The notes beneath the pieces were generated by a model. That model ran no database searches. It had not been told where the DNA came from and was given only the letters and a program-made list of their open reading frames with translations. From Asaia sp037151935 (GTDB taxonomy: Bacteria; Pseudomonadota; Alphaproteobacteria; Acetobacterales; Acetobacteraceae): a stretch of DNA of 64,000 nucleotides. The first letter of the stretch is position 1. Each line of letters starts with the position of its first letter. The DNA lies in the NCBI RefSeq assembly GCF_051628905.1, contig NZ_CP157575.1:1054001-1118000 (forward strand), written 5' to 3'. Both the position numbers and the translations under genes were made by a program. This document shows, piece by piece, positions 1 through 10,699 of this stretch.

Positions 1-46
1 CTCCGAGAGGGGCGACAGCCTTGCCGCCCCCTCCTGAAACGGCAGG

Positions 47-2200
<2,154 letters not shown>

Positions 2201-2390
2201 CATTCTGTCCTGAGAAAATGGCCTGGCGTTCTGGATGGGAGAGCCTGGGGGAACGGGCCCTGACTGGCTGGCAGCGTTTCGGACGGCATGGCAAGAACGA
2301 CCGGGATCGGACCGGCATGTCACCATGTGGCCTGAAACGCCGAAGGCCGGTTCTGTCCCCAGCTTCTACGTTCAGTGACGCAGCCTGTTG

Positions 2391-2415
2391 GCCCGCCGCC
2401 AGAAAAGCGGCGGGC
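2391..2415 (-). terminator. GC-rich hairpin between rpsO and pnp
   Basis: A perfect 9-bp inverted repeat (GCCCGCCGC / GCGGCGGGC) with a 7-nt loop lies 33 nt after the rpsO stop and about 190 nt before the pnp start. No T tract follows it on the minus strand. It may be a weak terminator, a 3' end stabiliser for rpsO mRNA, or an RNase III processing site like that known in the E. coli pnp leader. Confidence 0.5.
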
Positions 2416-2448
2416 AGTGGCGGAGGCAAAACGCTCCGCCCGAGCATA

Positions 2449-2718
2449 TTAGCGGCGCAGGCCGAGACGCTCGATAAGGGTCTGGTAGCGGCTCTGGTCC
2501 TTGCGCTTGAGATAGTCAAGCAGACCACGGCGCTGACCGACGAGCATCAGAAGGCCACGACGGGAATGGAAGTCCTTCTTGTGCGTCTGGAGGTGGCCCG
2601 TCAGGTTGACGATGCGCTCGCTCAGCAGGGCAACCTGGACTTCCGGCGAACCGGTATCGGTCGGGGCGGTCTTGTATTCTTCGATAAGCGCCGTGCGGCG
2701 TTCAGCTGTAATCGACAT
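2449..2718 (-). CDS. rpsO: Small ribosomal subunit protein uS15
   Basis: Primary 16S rRNA-binding protein of the 30S platform. The 89-residue product begins MSITAERR and carries the conserved DTGSPEVQ and HSRRGLL segments, with the family's normal length. The start at 2718 is supported by ACGGAG about 8 nt upstream; a longer in-frame version would extend into truB and has no similarity to S15. The start codon lies inside the last codons of truB (17-bp overlap), which suggests translational coupling. It precedes pnp, the order seen in many proteobacteria. Confidence 0.97.
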   Translation of the reverse strand: MSITAERRTALIEEYKTAPTDTGSPEVQVALLSERIVNLTGHLQTHKKDFHSRRGLLMLVGQRRGLLDYLKRKDQSRYQTLIERLGLRR

Positions 2719-3655
2719 CTCTGTCTCCGTATTTAAACGACTCGAATATCCGTATCGGCTTGAGACGGCCCTCCTGGACACGGCACAACCCGACAAGACA
2801 CCCCCCCTCCTGGGCCTGCAGGACGTCGCCGTCCTGCATTGTCAGCATCAGATCGAGGCGGTCGCTCAGAGCGAGACTCTGACCGAAGCGCAAGGCCTGT
2901 GCTTCTGCGTTGGTCACGGCCAGAGCCGGGATGTCGGCCAGCGCGGTCGAGACCGGACGCAGAAACGCTGAAAGTGCATCGGCCTTGTCGTCATTTTGGA
3001 CCAGCTTGTCCAGTGTTATCGCGTGCTTCTCCTCGAACGGACCGCATTTGGTCCGGCGCAGGACGGCGATATGTCCGACCGTGCCGCAAGCAAGGGCGAT
3101 GTCGCGCGCAAGACTGCGCATATAGACACCCTTGCCCGACTGGACCTCGAAAATGGCATGATCGCGGTCGGGTCGGTCGACAAGAACGATCGAGTCAACT
3201 CTGGCCGGGCGCGGCGGCAGTTCCGGCGGCCTGCCCGCACGGGCGAGATCGTAGGAGCGCTCCCCATCGACCTTCAACGCTGAATAGACGGGCGGAACCT
3301 GCATGATATCGCCGGTCAGAGCCGGAAGGGCCGAACGCAGTTCCTCGTCTGAGGGGCGATACTCACTGGTAGCGACCACCTCTCCTTCGCGGTCATCCGT
3401 CGTGCGGGACTCACCGAGGAATAGCGTGAAGCGATAACGCTTGGTCGCATCCATGATATAGGGAATGGTTTTAGTGGCCTGCCCGAAGGCAACAGGCAGA
3501 ATGCCCGTCGCCAGCGGGTCGAGCGTGCCGCCATGGCCGGCTTTCTTCGCATCGAACAGGCGGCGCGCCTTGTTCACCACATCGGTCGAGCCGATATGCA
3601 GGCTTTTATCGACGACCAGCCAGCCGTCGATATCCTGCCCTTTCTTGCGTCCCAT
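2702..3655 (-). CDS. truB: tRNA pseudouridine(55) synthase TruB
   Basis: Isomerises U55 to pseudouridine in the T-loop of tRNAs. The 317-residue product carries the catalytic motif GHGGTLDPLATG, with the nucleophilic aspartate at residue 46, and the downstream KGVYMRSLARD block of the active site. Length is normal. The gene starts 15 bp after rbfA ends and its 3' end overlaps the start of rpsO, so it sits inside the long minus-strand translation operon. Identification is firm; nothing odd is seen. Confidence 0.97.
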   Translation of the reverse strand: MGRKKGQDIDGWLVVDKSLHIGSTDVVNKARRLFDAKKAGHGGTLDPLATGILPVAFGQATKTIPYIMDATKRYRFTLFLGESRTTDDREGEVVATSEYRPSDEELRSALPALTGDIMQVPPVYSALKVDGERSYDLARAGRPPELPPRPARVDSIVLVDRPDRDHAIFEVQSGKGVYMRSLARDIALACGTVGHIAVLRRTKCGPFEEKHAITLDKLVQNDDKADALSAFLRPVSTALADIPALAVTNAEAQALRFGQSLALSDRLDLMLTMQDGDVLQAQEGGCLVGLCRVQEGRLKPIRIFESFKYGDRDVDYS

Positions 3656-3670
3656 GATGGGTCGCTCCGT

Positions 3671-4099
3671 TCAGTCTTTTGAGTCGAGGTCGCGCTTGAC
3701 CTCGGGCGTGCGCATCAGCGCATCCATATCCATCGCATGTTCCAGCGCCGTATCGGGCTGGAAATGGATTTCCGGTACCATGCGTGAACGAAGTGTCTTG
3801 GACAGCCCCGTACGCAGGAAGGGCGCAATACGCTTCAACGCCGGGAGAATTTCCTCGATATCGCTTCGGCCCAGACGACACACGAACGCGGTGGCATGAC
3901 GGAAATCGGGCGAGATACGCACCTCCGTCACGGTCACACGCACGTCTATCAGCTCAGGATCTCGAAATTCGGTACGGGCAAAAATCTCCGAGAGGACACG
4001 ACGGACCTCTTCGGACATTCTCAGCTGACGCTGCGAAGGACCACCGGCAGCGTCGCCGGGGCCAGAAAACCCCGGAACCTTGGAACGCGATCCCCTCAT
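3671..4099 (-). CDS. rbfA: 30S ribosome-binding factor A
   Basis: Small KH-like protein that assists late maturation of the 30S subunit and 16S rRNA 5'-end processing. The 142-residue product has the RbfA core (RMSEEVRRVLSEI ... VTVTEVRISPDFRHATAFV). I placed the start at 4099 because that ATG overlaps the infB stop as ATGA, the usual coupling arrangement; the frame is open a further 27 bases inside infB but that extension lacks support. It lies between infB and truB, as in many bacteria. The N-terminal 25 residues before the conserved core look low in complexity (Gly/Pro/Ser rich). Confidence 0.95.
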   Translation of the reverse strand: MRGSRSKVPGFSGPGDAAGGPSQRQLRMSEEVRRVLSEIFARTEFRDPELIDVRVTVTEVRISPDFRHATAFVCRLGRSDIEEILPALKRIAPFLRTGLSKTLRSRMVPEIHFQPDTALEHAMDMDALMRTPEVKRDLDSKD

Positions 4100-6894
4100 G
4101 CAGGGATCACTTCCATTTCGAAGCACTCGACCATGTCGCCTTCACGCAGGTCGTTATAGCCAGCGAAGGAGAGGCCGCACTCATAATTGCGGGCCACTTC
4201 CTTCACATCGTCCTTGAAGCGCTTGAGCTGGCTCAGATCGCCCTCATGGATGACCACGTTATCGCGCAGCAGACGCACGCCACAGCCGCGCTTGACCACA
4301 CCTTCGGTGACATAGCAACCAGCGACCTTGCCGACCTTCGTGATGTTGAAGACCTGGCGGATCTCGGCATAGCCAAGGAACTTCTCGCGATGCTTGGGCG
4401 CAACCTTGCCCTTGACCAGCTGCTCCACGTCATCGGTCACCTGATAGATGATCGAGTAGTAGCGGATATCGACATCTTCACGCTGTGCCATTTCACGTGC
4501 CTGCGTCGTCGCACGCACGTTGAAGGCCACGATGATGGCGTTGGATGCCTTGGCAAGCTGGATATCGCTTTCCGTAATCTGACCGACCGACGCGTTCAGC
4601 ACGCGAATGCGCACTTCCTCATGCTCGAGCTTGAGCACGGAAGCCTCGATGGCCTCGGCCGAGCCCTGCACGTCAGCCTTGATGAGCAGAGCGACTTCCT
4701 TCTGCTCACCCGCCTGGATACGGGCCAGCATCTGGTCGAGTGTTCCACGAGCGGCAGCACGACCGGCCGCCATCTTGTCACGCTGGCGACGCTGACGGAA
4801 CTCGCAGATCTCGCGAGCGCGGTTCTCGTTCTCGACCACCACGAACGGCTCGCCAGCACCCGGAACACCGGTGATGCCGAGTAGTTCGACCGGCATGGAC
4901 GGACCGGCATCCTTGAGCTGACGGCCCTTGTCATCGAGCATGGCGCGCACGCGGCCCCACTCGGCGCCAGCCACCACGATATCGGAACGGTTGAGCGTAC
5001 CCTTCTGGACCAGCACGGTCGCCACCGGGCCGCGACCGCGATCGAGACGGCTTTCGATGACCGAGCCTTCTGCAACACGGTTCGGATTGGCCTTGAGATC
5101 GAGCACTTCTGCCTGGAGCAGGATAGCTTCCTCCAGCTTGTCCAGACCCGTGCGCTTGAGTGCCGAAACCTCGACATCCTGCACATCGCCGCCGAGGGCT
5201 TCGACCACGATCTCGTGGCTGAGCAGCGCCTGACGGACACGGTCAGGGTTTGCACCCGGCTTGTCGATCTTGTTGATCGCCACGATGATCGGAGCATCGG
5301 CAGCCTTGGCGTGCTTGATGGCCTCGATCGTCTGCGGCATCACGCCGTCGTCAGCCGCGACAACCAGCACAACTACGTCGGTGACAGAGGCACCACGGGC
5401 ACGCATGGACGTGAACGCTTCATGGCCTGGCGTATCGACGAAGGTGATCTTCGCACCGCTCGGCACCGTCACCTGATAGGCGCCGATATGCTGGGTGATG
5501 CCACCCGCCTCGCCAGCAGCCACATCGGTGGTGCGCAGCGCATCGAGCAGCGAGGTCTTGCCGTGATCGACATGGCCCATGACCGTGACGACCGGAGCGC
5601 GGGGCTGCAGTTCGTCTTCGCGGTCATCCACACCTTCGATGCCCAGCTCGACATCGCTCTCGGCAACGCGGCGGACACGATGGCCGAATTCACTGATGAC
5701 CAGCTCTGCCGTATCGGCATCGATCAGCTGGGTTGCCGTCGCCATGACGCCCATCTTCATGAGCGCCTTGACGACCTCAGCCTGACGCAGCGCCATACGG
5801 TTGGCCAGTTCCGCCACCGAGATAGATTCCGGCAGAATCACGTCACGCACGACGCGCACCTGATCGGCACGCAGACGCTCGAGCTCGGCCTGGCGGCGCT
5901 CACGATCACGCTGACGACGAACCGAAGCGAGCGAGCGCGTCTTGTCGTCATCGCCTTCGATGGCAGCACGCACGTCGATACGACCCGACCGACGGGAATC
6001 TCCGCTTTTCTTCGGCGCAGCCGGCGCACCGCGACGCGGCGGCACTGCCGGAGCGCGGCGTGGGCTGGCACGACGGTCGTCTTCCGTCTCGCCGCCACGA
6101 CGAAGATGCAGCGTCTCGTTGCGCGGTGCGGCCGCAGAGGCCGGGCTCGCAGCAGGCGCAGCTTTCGGTGTGACAGGACGCGGCGCCATGACGGCACGCT
6201 CGGCCAGCGGGCGCAGACGCTCCATCGGGGCAGCGAGCTGCACGCCACCAGAGCGACGGGCCGTCTCGGCGGCCTCAAGCGGGGCGCGTCGAGCGGCCTC
6301 TTCGCGTTCGCGTTCTGCCGCACGGGCCTTGCGCTGCTCTTCGAGCGCTTCCTGCTTGGCCTGATCCTCTGCCGCAGCAGCCATCTGGCGCTCATGCTCT
6401 TCAGCCTCGCGCACCAGTTCGGCCTCGCGTGCTGCTTCTTCGGCCTGAGCCTCTTCCTCGCGCTTGGCTTCTTCAGCCGCCGAGAGAATGCGGATCTTCT
6501 CTTCTTCTACGCGGGCCGCCTCGCGAGCCGCTTCCTTGCGCTGCTCTTCGAGCACGCGCTGGCGAATCGCGAGTTCCGCTGGCGTCAGGGCGCGACCGGC
6601 ACCGGCGCGGCCACCACGACCACCCGCTGCCCCACGACCATCCTTGCGCTCATTCGTCTCGCGCTTCTTGCGCACTTCGACCTGGACCACTTTCGAGCGC
6701 CCATGGCTGAAGCTCTGGCGCACCGATCCCGCGTCTACCGTCCGCCCGAGTTCCATGCGCCCGCCCGGACGCAGGGACAGACGTCCCTTACCCTGGTCAC
6801 CCTGAGCCTGGGCGCCCTGATCCTGGACATTCTGGCCTTCTGTCTGGCCGCCCTGAGCCTGAGTGCCCTGGTTCCGTTCGTTGCCTTCGCTCAT
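4096..6894 (-). CDS. infB: Translation initiation factor IF-2
   Basis: GTPase that places initiator fMet-tRNA on the 30S subunit and promotes subunit joining. The 932-residue product has a long charged N-terminal part (about residues 80-345, Ala/Glu/Arg-rich and probably helical), as usual in alphaproteobacterial IF-2. The GTPase core has G1 GHVDHGKT at 440-447, G3 DTPGH at 487-491 and G4 NKID at 541-544, followed by domains II-IV. Its ATG overlaps the rnpM stop by 4 bp and its stop overlaps the rbfA start by 4 bp, so the three genes are tightly coupled. Confidence 0.98.
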   Translation of the reverse strand: MSEGNERNQGTQAQGGQTEGQNVQDQGAQAQGDQGKGRLSLRPGGRMELGRTVDAGSVRQSFSHGRSKVVQVEVRKKRETNERKDGRGAAGGRGGRAGAGRALTPAELAIRQRVLEEQRKEAAREAARVEEEKIRILSAAEEAKREEEAQAEEAAREAELVREAEEHERQMAAAAEDQAKQEALEEQRKARAAEREREEAARRAPLEAAETARRSGGVQLAAPMERLRPLAERAVMAPRPVTPKAAPAASPASAAAPRNETLHLRRGGETEDDRRASPRRAPAVPPRRGAPAAPKKSGDSRRSGRIDVRAAIEGDDDKTRSLASVRRQRDRERRQAELERLRADQVRVVRDVILPESISVAELANRMALRQAEVVKALMKMGVMATATQLIDADTAELVISEFGHRVRRVAESDVELGIEGVDDREDELQPRAPVVTVMGHVDHGKTSLLDALRTTDVAAGEAGGITQHIGAYQVTVPSGAKITFVDTPGHEAFTSMRARGASVTDVVVLVVAADDGVMPQTIEAIKHAKAADAPIIVAINKIDKPGANPDRVRQALLSHEIVVEALGGDVQDVEVSALKRTGLDKLEEAILLQAEVLDLKANPNRVAEGSVIESRLDRGRGPVATVLVQKGTLNRSDIVVAGAEWGRVRAMLDDKGRQLKDAGPSMPVELLGITGVPGAGEPFVVVENENRAREICEFRQRRQRDKMAAGRAAARGTLDQMLARIQAGEQKEVALLIKADVQGSAEAIEASVLKLEHEEVRIRVLNASVGQITESDIQLAKASNAIIVAFNVRATTQAREMAQREDVDIRYYSIIYQVTDDVEQLVKGKVAPKHREKFLGYAEIRQVFNITKVGKVAGCYVTEGVVKRGCGVRLLRDNVVIHEGDLSQLKRFKDDVKEVARNYECGLSFAGYNDLREGDMVECFEMEVIPA

Positions 6895-7544
6895 ATACCT
6901 GCCTGTTCCCGTCCGAGCCGCTCTGTGGGCGGCTCAGGAACCAACCCATCGGTCAGCCCCAAAAATCGTTCATGCTCAGCCATCAGACGCTGCGCGAGCG
7001 CCCCTGGCGCTATCACAACATAGACCGCATGTTCCCGCCCGAATGCCGTCGCGAGCATCTGGGCCGGTAACGTCAGTACCGGAAGCTTGTTATTTCCCGA
7101 TATCAGACGCCGCAACTCATCCGGGCTTCCACCCGATCCCTGGATCACCAGACCGACTTTTCCGGTGGCAATCCATTCGCGACACTTAACAAAACCACAG
7201 AGAGCCTGTCCGGCCCGGCGCGCGAGGCCTAGCCCCTGCACCAGCCGCGCTTCTATTCCTGAAACCAGTACCTGCGCAATATCCTCAGGCACCTTTACCG
7301 GCTGACGCGCTGCTCTTGCGAACAGATGGCGCGTCCGCGCGGTATCTAGCACATCCCGGACAGCACTCAACCAGATTCCCCGCCCTGGCAGCTTTGCTGC
7401 CAGATCGGGAATGACGGTGCCATCAGGTGAGATGACAAAACGCAGCATGACATCGGGGTTTCCACTCTTGCGAGTGACGATGCAGCGCCGCTGCGGGCCT
7501 TTTTCGTCATCAAGCTCGATCGGATCGAGATCGATTGACGACAT
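6891..7544 (-). CDS. rnpM: YlxR/RnpM family RNA-binding protein (DUF448) with C-terminal L7Ae-like region
   Basis: The 217-residue product begins with a YlxR domain (QRRCIVTRKSG near residues 17-28, then LPGRGIWL) and continues into a region resembling the L7Ae/L30e-type fold, typical of the alphaproteobacterial two-domain version between nusA and infB. YlxR proteins are linked to RNase P modulation or nucleoid functions; which applies here is unknown. I chose the ATG at 7544, with AGGTGG upstream, because longer versions would run into nusA and are not YlxR-like. It sits 28 bp after nusA and overlaps infB by 4 bp. Confidence 0.9.
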   Translation of the reverse strand: MSSIDLDPIELDDEKGPQRRCIVTRKSGNPDVMLRFVISPDGTVIPDLAAKLPGRGIWLSAVRDVLDTARTRHLFARAARQPVKVPEDIAQVLVSGIEARLVQGLGLARRAGQALCGFVKCREWIATGKVGLVIQGSGGSPDELRRLISGNNKLPVLTLPAQMLATAFGREHAVYVVIAPGALAQRLMAEHERFLGLTDGLVPEPPTERLGREQAGI

Positions 7545-7572
7545 TACGCCCGCCACCTCTGTTTCGTGAAAC

Positions 7573-9117
7573 TCAGACGTCGGAAGCCTCCCCTGCCTCG
7601 GGGGACTCGCCAACCTGCTCACCATCGAACCAGTGAGCACGGGCTGCCATGATGATCTCATTGGCAGCGTCTTCGTCTATATTGTCATCACCGAGCATTT
7701 CGACAAGCTCGTCACCGGCGAGATCGGCAAGATCATCCAGGGTTTTCACACCCTTTTCGCCCAGCGTCACCAGCATGGCGTTGGTGAAGACGCCCAGTTC
7801 GGCAATCGAGTCCTCGACTCCGAGCCCGCGACGCTTGTCGTCCAGCTCTTGCTCTTTCTGCACGAGGAATTCCTCGGCGCGGCGCATCAGCTCTTCTGCA
7901 ACACTTTCGTCGAAACCTTCGATCGCGTGTAGTTCATCGGGGTCGGCATAAGCCAGTTCCTCAATGGTATGGAAACCTTCGGTCACCAGAAGCCCTGCGA
8001 TCACGTCATCGACATCGAGCGCGTCGACGAAGAGCTGTGTACGCTTGCGGAATTCTTCCTGGCGACGCTCCGATTCTTCGGCTTCGGTCAGGATATCGAT
8101 ATCCCAGCGCGTAAGCTGGCTCGCCAGACGTACATTCTGCCCGCGGCGACCGATTGCCAGCGAAAGCTGCTCGTTCGGCACCACCACTTCGACGCGACCG
8201 GCTTCCTCATCCATGACCACCTTGGTCACTTCGGCGGGGGCCAGAGCATTCACGACGAAGGTCGCGGCTTGCGGGCTCCAGGGAATGATGTCGATTTTCT
8301 CACCCTGAAGCTCGGCAACCACCGCCTGCACGCGCGAGCCGCGCATACCGACGCAGGCGCCAACCGGGTCGATCGAGGCATCCTTGGACACGACTGCCAT
8401 CTTGGCACGCGAACCAGGGTCACGAGCAACCGCCTTGATCTCGATGATGCCGTCATAGATTTCCGGCACTTCCTGCGCAAAGAGCTTGGCGAGGAAAGCC
8501 GGATGCGTACGGCTCAGAAAGATCTGCGGCCCGCGCGTCTCGTCGCGCACATCATAGATATAGGCGCGCACACGATCGGAATTGCGGAACGACTCGCGGG
8601 GGATCAGCTCATCGCGACGCAGCAGCGCCTCGGTATGGCCGATCTCGACCATGAGGTTGCCGTATTCGGTGCGCTTGACCGTACCGTTGACGATCTCGCC
8701 CACACGATCCTTGAACTCGTTATACTGCTTCTTGCGCTCATATTCGCGCACGCGCTGCACGATGACCTGCTTGGCCGTCTGAGCGGCGATACGCCCGAAA
8801 TCGATCGGCGGCAGCGGATCGACCAGATGCTCGCCGATCTTGATCTCGGGCTGGAATTTCAGCGCGATCGCGTGAGGGATCTGCGTATCTTCGTTCTCGA
8901 CGGTCTCGACCACTTCGGTCCAGCGGGACAGACGCACCTCGCCGGAGCGGCGATCGATCGTCGCACGAATATCCTTTTCGTGGCCGTATTTGGCGCGCCC
9001 GGCCTTCTGGATGGCCTGCTCCATCGCCTCCAGCACTTCTTCACGATCGATGTTCTTTTCACGCGAAACGGCGTCTGCCACCAAAAGCAGCTCAGGACGG
9101 GTAACGGAGGTGTCCAT
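7573..9117 (-). CDS. nusA: Transcription termination/antitermination factor NusA
   Basis: RNA polymerase-associated factor controlling pausing, termination and antitermination. The 514-residue product has the N-terminal polymerase-binding domain, an S1 domain (about residues 135-205), two KH domains (about 230-370; GACVGMRGSRVQ and AIGRRGQNVRLA are the RNA-contact loops), and two acidic helix-hairpin-helix repeats at the C terminus. It follows rimP after 67 bp and precedes rnpM. In many bacteria NusA autoregulates this operon; no direct evidence is visible here beyond the hairpin upstream of rimP. Confidence 0.97.
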   Translation of the reverse strand: MDTSVTRPELLLVADAVSREKNIDREEVLEAMEQAIQKAGRAKYGHEKDIRATIDRRSGEVRLSRWTEVVETVENEDTQIPHAIALKFQPEIKIGEHLVDPLPPIDFGRIAAQTAKQVIVQRVREYERKKQYNEFKDRVGEIVNGTVKRTEYGNLMVEIGHTEALLRRDELIPRESFRNSDRVRAYIYDVRDETRGPQIFLSRTHPAFLAKLFAQEVPEIYDGIIEIKAVARDPGSRAKMAVVSKDASIDPVGACVGMRGSRVQAVVAELQGEKIDIIPWSPQAATFVVNALAPAEVTKVVMDEEAGRVEVVVPNEQLSLAIGRRGQNVRLASQLTRWDIDILTEAEESERRQEEFRKRTQLFVDALDVDDVIAGLLVTEGFHTIEELAYADPDELHAIEGFDESVAEELMRRAEEFLVQKEQELDDKRRGLGVEDSIAELGVFTNAMLVTLGEKGVKTLDDLADLAGDELVEMLGDDNIDEDAANEIIMAARAHWFDGEQVGESPEAGEASDV

Positions 9118-9184
9118 CAGACGAAATCCTCAAATACGGAGCGCGAAACCGCGCAGAACGGCAAAAACGGGATAAGCGGAAAAC

Positions 9185-9808
9185 TCAGTGTGTCTTGCGT
9201 CCGGGCTTGGAGCCCTTGCCCGGCTTGGCAGGGTTGAGCCTCGGCGTCTTGCGGCGCGTCGCCTCTTCTTCTGCTGCTTCGTCCTCCGATGCAATGCCAA
9301 GCATGGCCGCACTGGCCTCGATCAGCGCATCGGTCAGGACAAGACGCGCCTTGCGAATGGTCTCGATCGGCAGAACGGCCTCTTCTCCGTCATCAAGACG
9401 AATGACAGCGGCATTCTCACGCGTTCCGGTGATGATACCGGAGAAGCGCTTGCGGCCGTTGAGCGGGAGATCGAGTTCGGCCTTGACCAGATGCCCGGCA
9501 AAACGGTCCCAATCCTTGAGGCGCGTCAGAGGACGATCGATTCCGGCCGAAGACACTTCGAGCGTCCAAGCACCGGGGATCGGGTCGTCCACATCGAGCA
9601 CAGCGCCGACGGCGTGGCTGATCTGCTCGCAATCCTCGATACCGATCAGTGAACCATCGGCGCGATCCGCCATGATCTGGATGGTCGGGGTCTCGCGCCC
9701 CAGGACGCTCAGACGCACGATTTCGTAGCCGAGATCGGTCAGAGTCGGCTCGATCTGCTGCGCGATGCGCGCTTCAAGACCGTTCAGGCTGGGAATTTCA
9801 TTGGCCAA
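9185..9808 (-). CDS. rimP: Ribosome maturation factor RimP
   Basis: Required for 30S maturation. The 207-residue product has the RimP N-terminal domain (DCEQISHAVGAVLD, LEVSSAGIDRPL) and the SH3-like C-terminal domain (about 95-160), then an acidic stretch and a basic Lys/Arg/Pro/Gly tail (about 175-207) not seen in all homologues. The start is unusual: the only plausible in-frame initiation codon is TTG at 9808. An in-frame stop lies upstream, the next in-frame ATG is about 45 codons in, and no clear Shine-Dalgarno sequence precedes the TTG. Instead a terminator-like hairpin with a T tract abuts the start. It is the first gene of the operon ending in pnp. Confidence 0.93.
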   Translation of the reverse strand: MANEIPSLNGLEARIAQQIEPTLTDLGYEIVRLSVLGRETPTIQIMADRADGSLIGIEDCEQISHAVGAVLDVDDPIPGAWTLEVSSAGIDRPLTRLKDWDRFAGHLVKAELDLPLNGRKRFSGIITGTRENAAVIRLDDGEEAVLPIETIRKARLVLTDALIEASAAMLGIASEDEAAEEEATRRKTPRLNPAKPGKGSKPGRKTH

Positions 9809-9811
9809 GAC

Positions 9812-9837
9812 AAAAAAGGCGGCCCGTCAAGGCCACC
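9812..9837 (-). promoter_or_regulatory. Terminator-like hairpin abutting the rimP start (possible attenuator)
   Basis: Read on the minus strand, GGTGGCC and GGCCGCC form a 7-bp stem (one G-U pair) with a 6-nt loop, followed at once by six T residues and then, 3 nt later, the TTG start of rimP. This has the form of an intrinsic terminator placed in a leader. It could attenuate the rimP-nusA operon or stop antisense transcription arriving from the right. Function is inferred only. Confidence 0.5.
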
Positions 9838-10057
9838 CCCCGATAAGACGAAAGATGAAAGGAATTGCGCTTCTTTAGGCCAATCTAGAGCTCAATGCAA
9901 GACTCGTCCCATGAAGGCGCCAGATCGTCGCGCCACGTGATTGAGGCCACATCGCCGGAGACGCAGCCGCAGACCCAAGGCCTCGTAACTTTTGATTACA
10001 CTCGCTATGTAACACCCCTCTTGCGGGGGAGGTTTCGATCCTGCCACACTTGCATTG

Positions 10058-10699
10058 ATGAACGATACGCCCGAGCCACAACTCAAACCGCTCACTCACG
10101 GCAATGATGGCGGACGCCATCAGCAGGCCCACGAGCGCGGCAGCGTGGTGCCCAAGCTCGTGATGGCTTCTGCGATCGTGATGGCCTGTATGGGCGGTGC
10201 TTACTGGCATAGCGCATCCTCAGGCTCAGCTCCCGGGCCTCAGCCTTCGCGTTCGGCGGCCCCTGTAGAAGCTGCCGAACCCCAGATACGGGCCGATGCC
10301 ATGCATCTTGGGGCTCAGTTCGCGCTCATTTCAACGGGACAGGCTCCTGCGGCGCTGGCGCGGTCGGGTTTCGACAGCCAACAGAAGGCCGAGATTCTTG
10401 CCGCAGTCAAAAACCGACGCATGCGTCTCGTAAGGATGCCTATTGCCCAGATTGCCGGGATACCAGGACAGACAGTGGCGATCACTTCCGGAGGCATAAC
10501 GCAAAAACTGATGCTGAAACCCGAACTACAGGCGGTTGTCCTGCCGATCTATCTTGCAGGTGAAGTCACAATCACCCCCAAAACCCCTCCCCCGGCAGGT
10601 GGCCTGCAAACGGGAATCCTGACCGCGCTCGGTGCCCAGGTTCTTCCCACTCTGGCCCGCCTTGACCAGCAGATCGTTCTGGACGTTATCGTACAATGA
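10058..10699 (+). CDS. Single-pass membrane protein of unknown function, first gene of Clp-like ATPase operon
   Basis: I do not recognise a family. The 213-residue product has a polar N terminus, one hydrophobic segment at about residues 33-50, a Ser/Pro/Ala linker and a mainly beta/polar C-terminal domain (about 80-213), probably periplasmic. The ATG at 10058 is preceded by an in-frame TTG; no good ribosome site is visible. Its stop overlaps the start of the ATPase gene (ATGA), so the two are translationally coupled. The C-terminal stretch PIAQIAGIPGQTVAITSGG is distinctive enough for a profile search. Transcribed divergently from rimP. Confidence 0.75.
   Translation: MNDTPEPQLKPLTHGNDGGRHQQAHERGSVVPKLVMASAIVMACMGGAYWHSASSGSAPGPQPSRSAAPVEAAEPQIRADAMHLGAQFALISTGQAPAALARSGFDSQQKAEILAAVKNRRMRLVRMPIAQIAGIPGQTVAITSGGITQKLMLKPELQAVVLPIYLAGEVTITPKTPPPAGGLQTGILTALGAQVLPTLARLDQQIVLDVIVQ

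Noticed and set aside
5215..7023. 602-codon open frame on the plus strand
   Set aside because: Antisense to infB; His/Arg/Leu-rich composition typical of a shadow frame.
7969..9237. 422-codon open frame on the plus strand
   Set aside because: Antisense to nusA and without any family-like feature.
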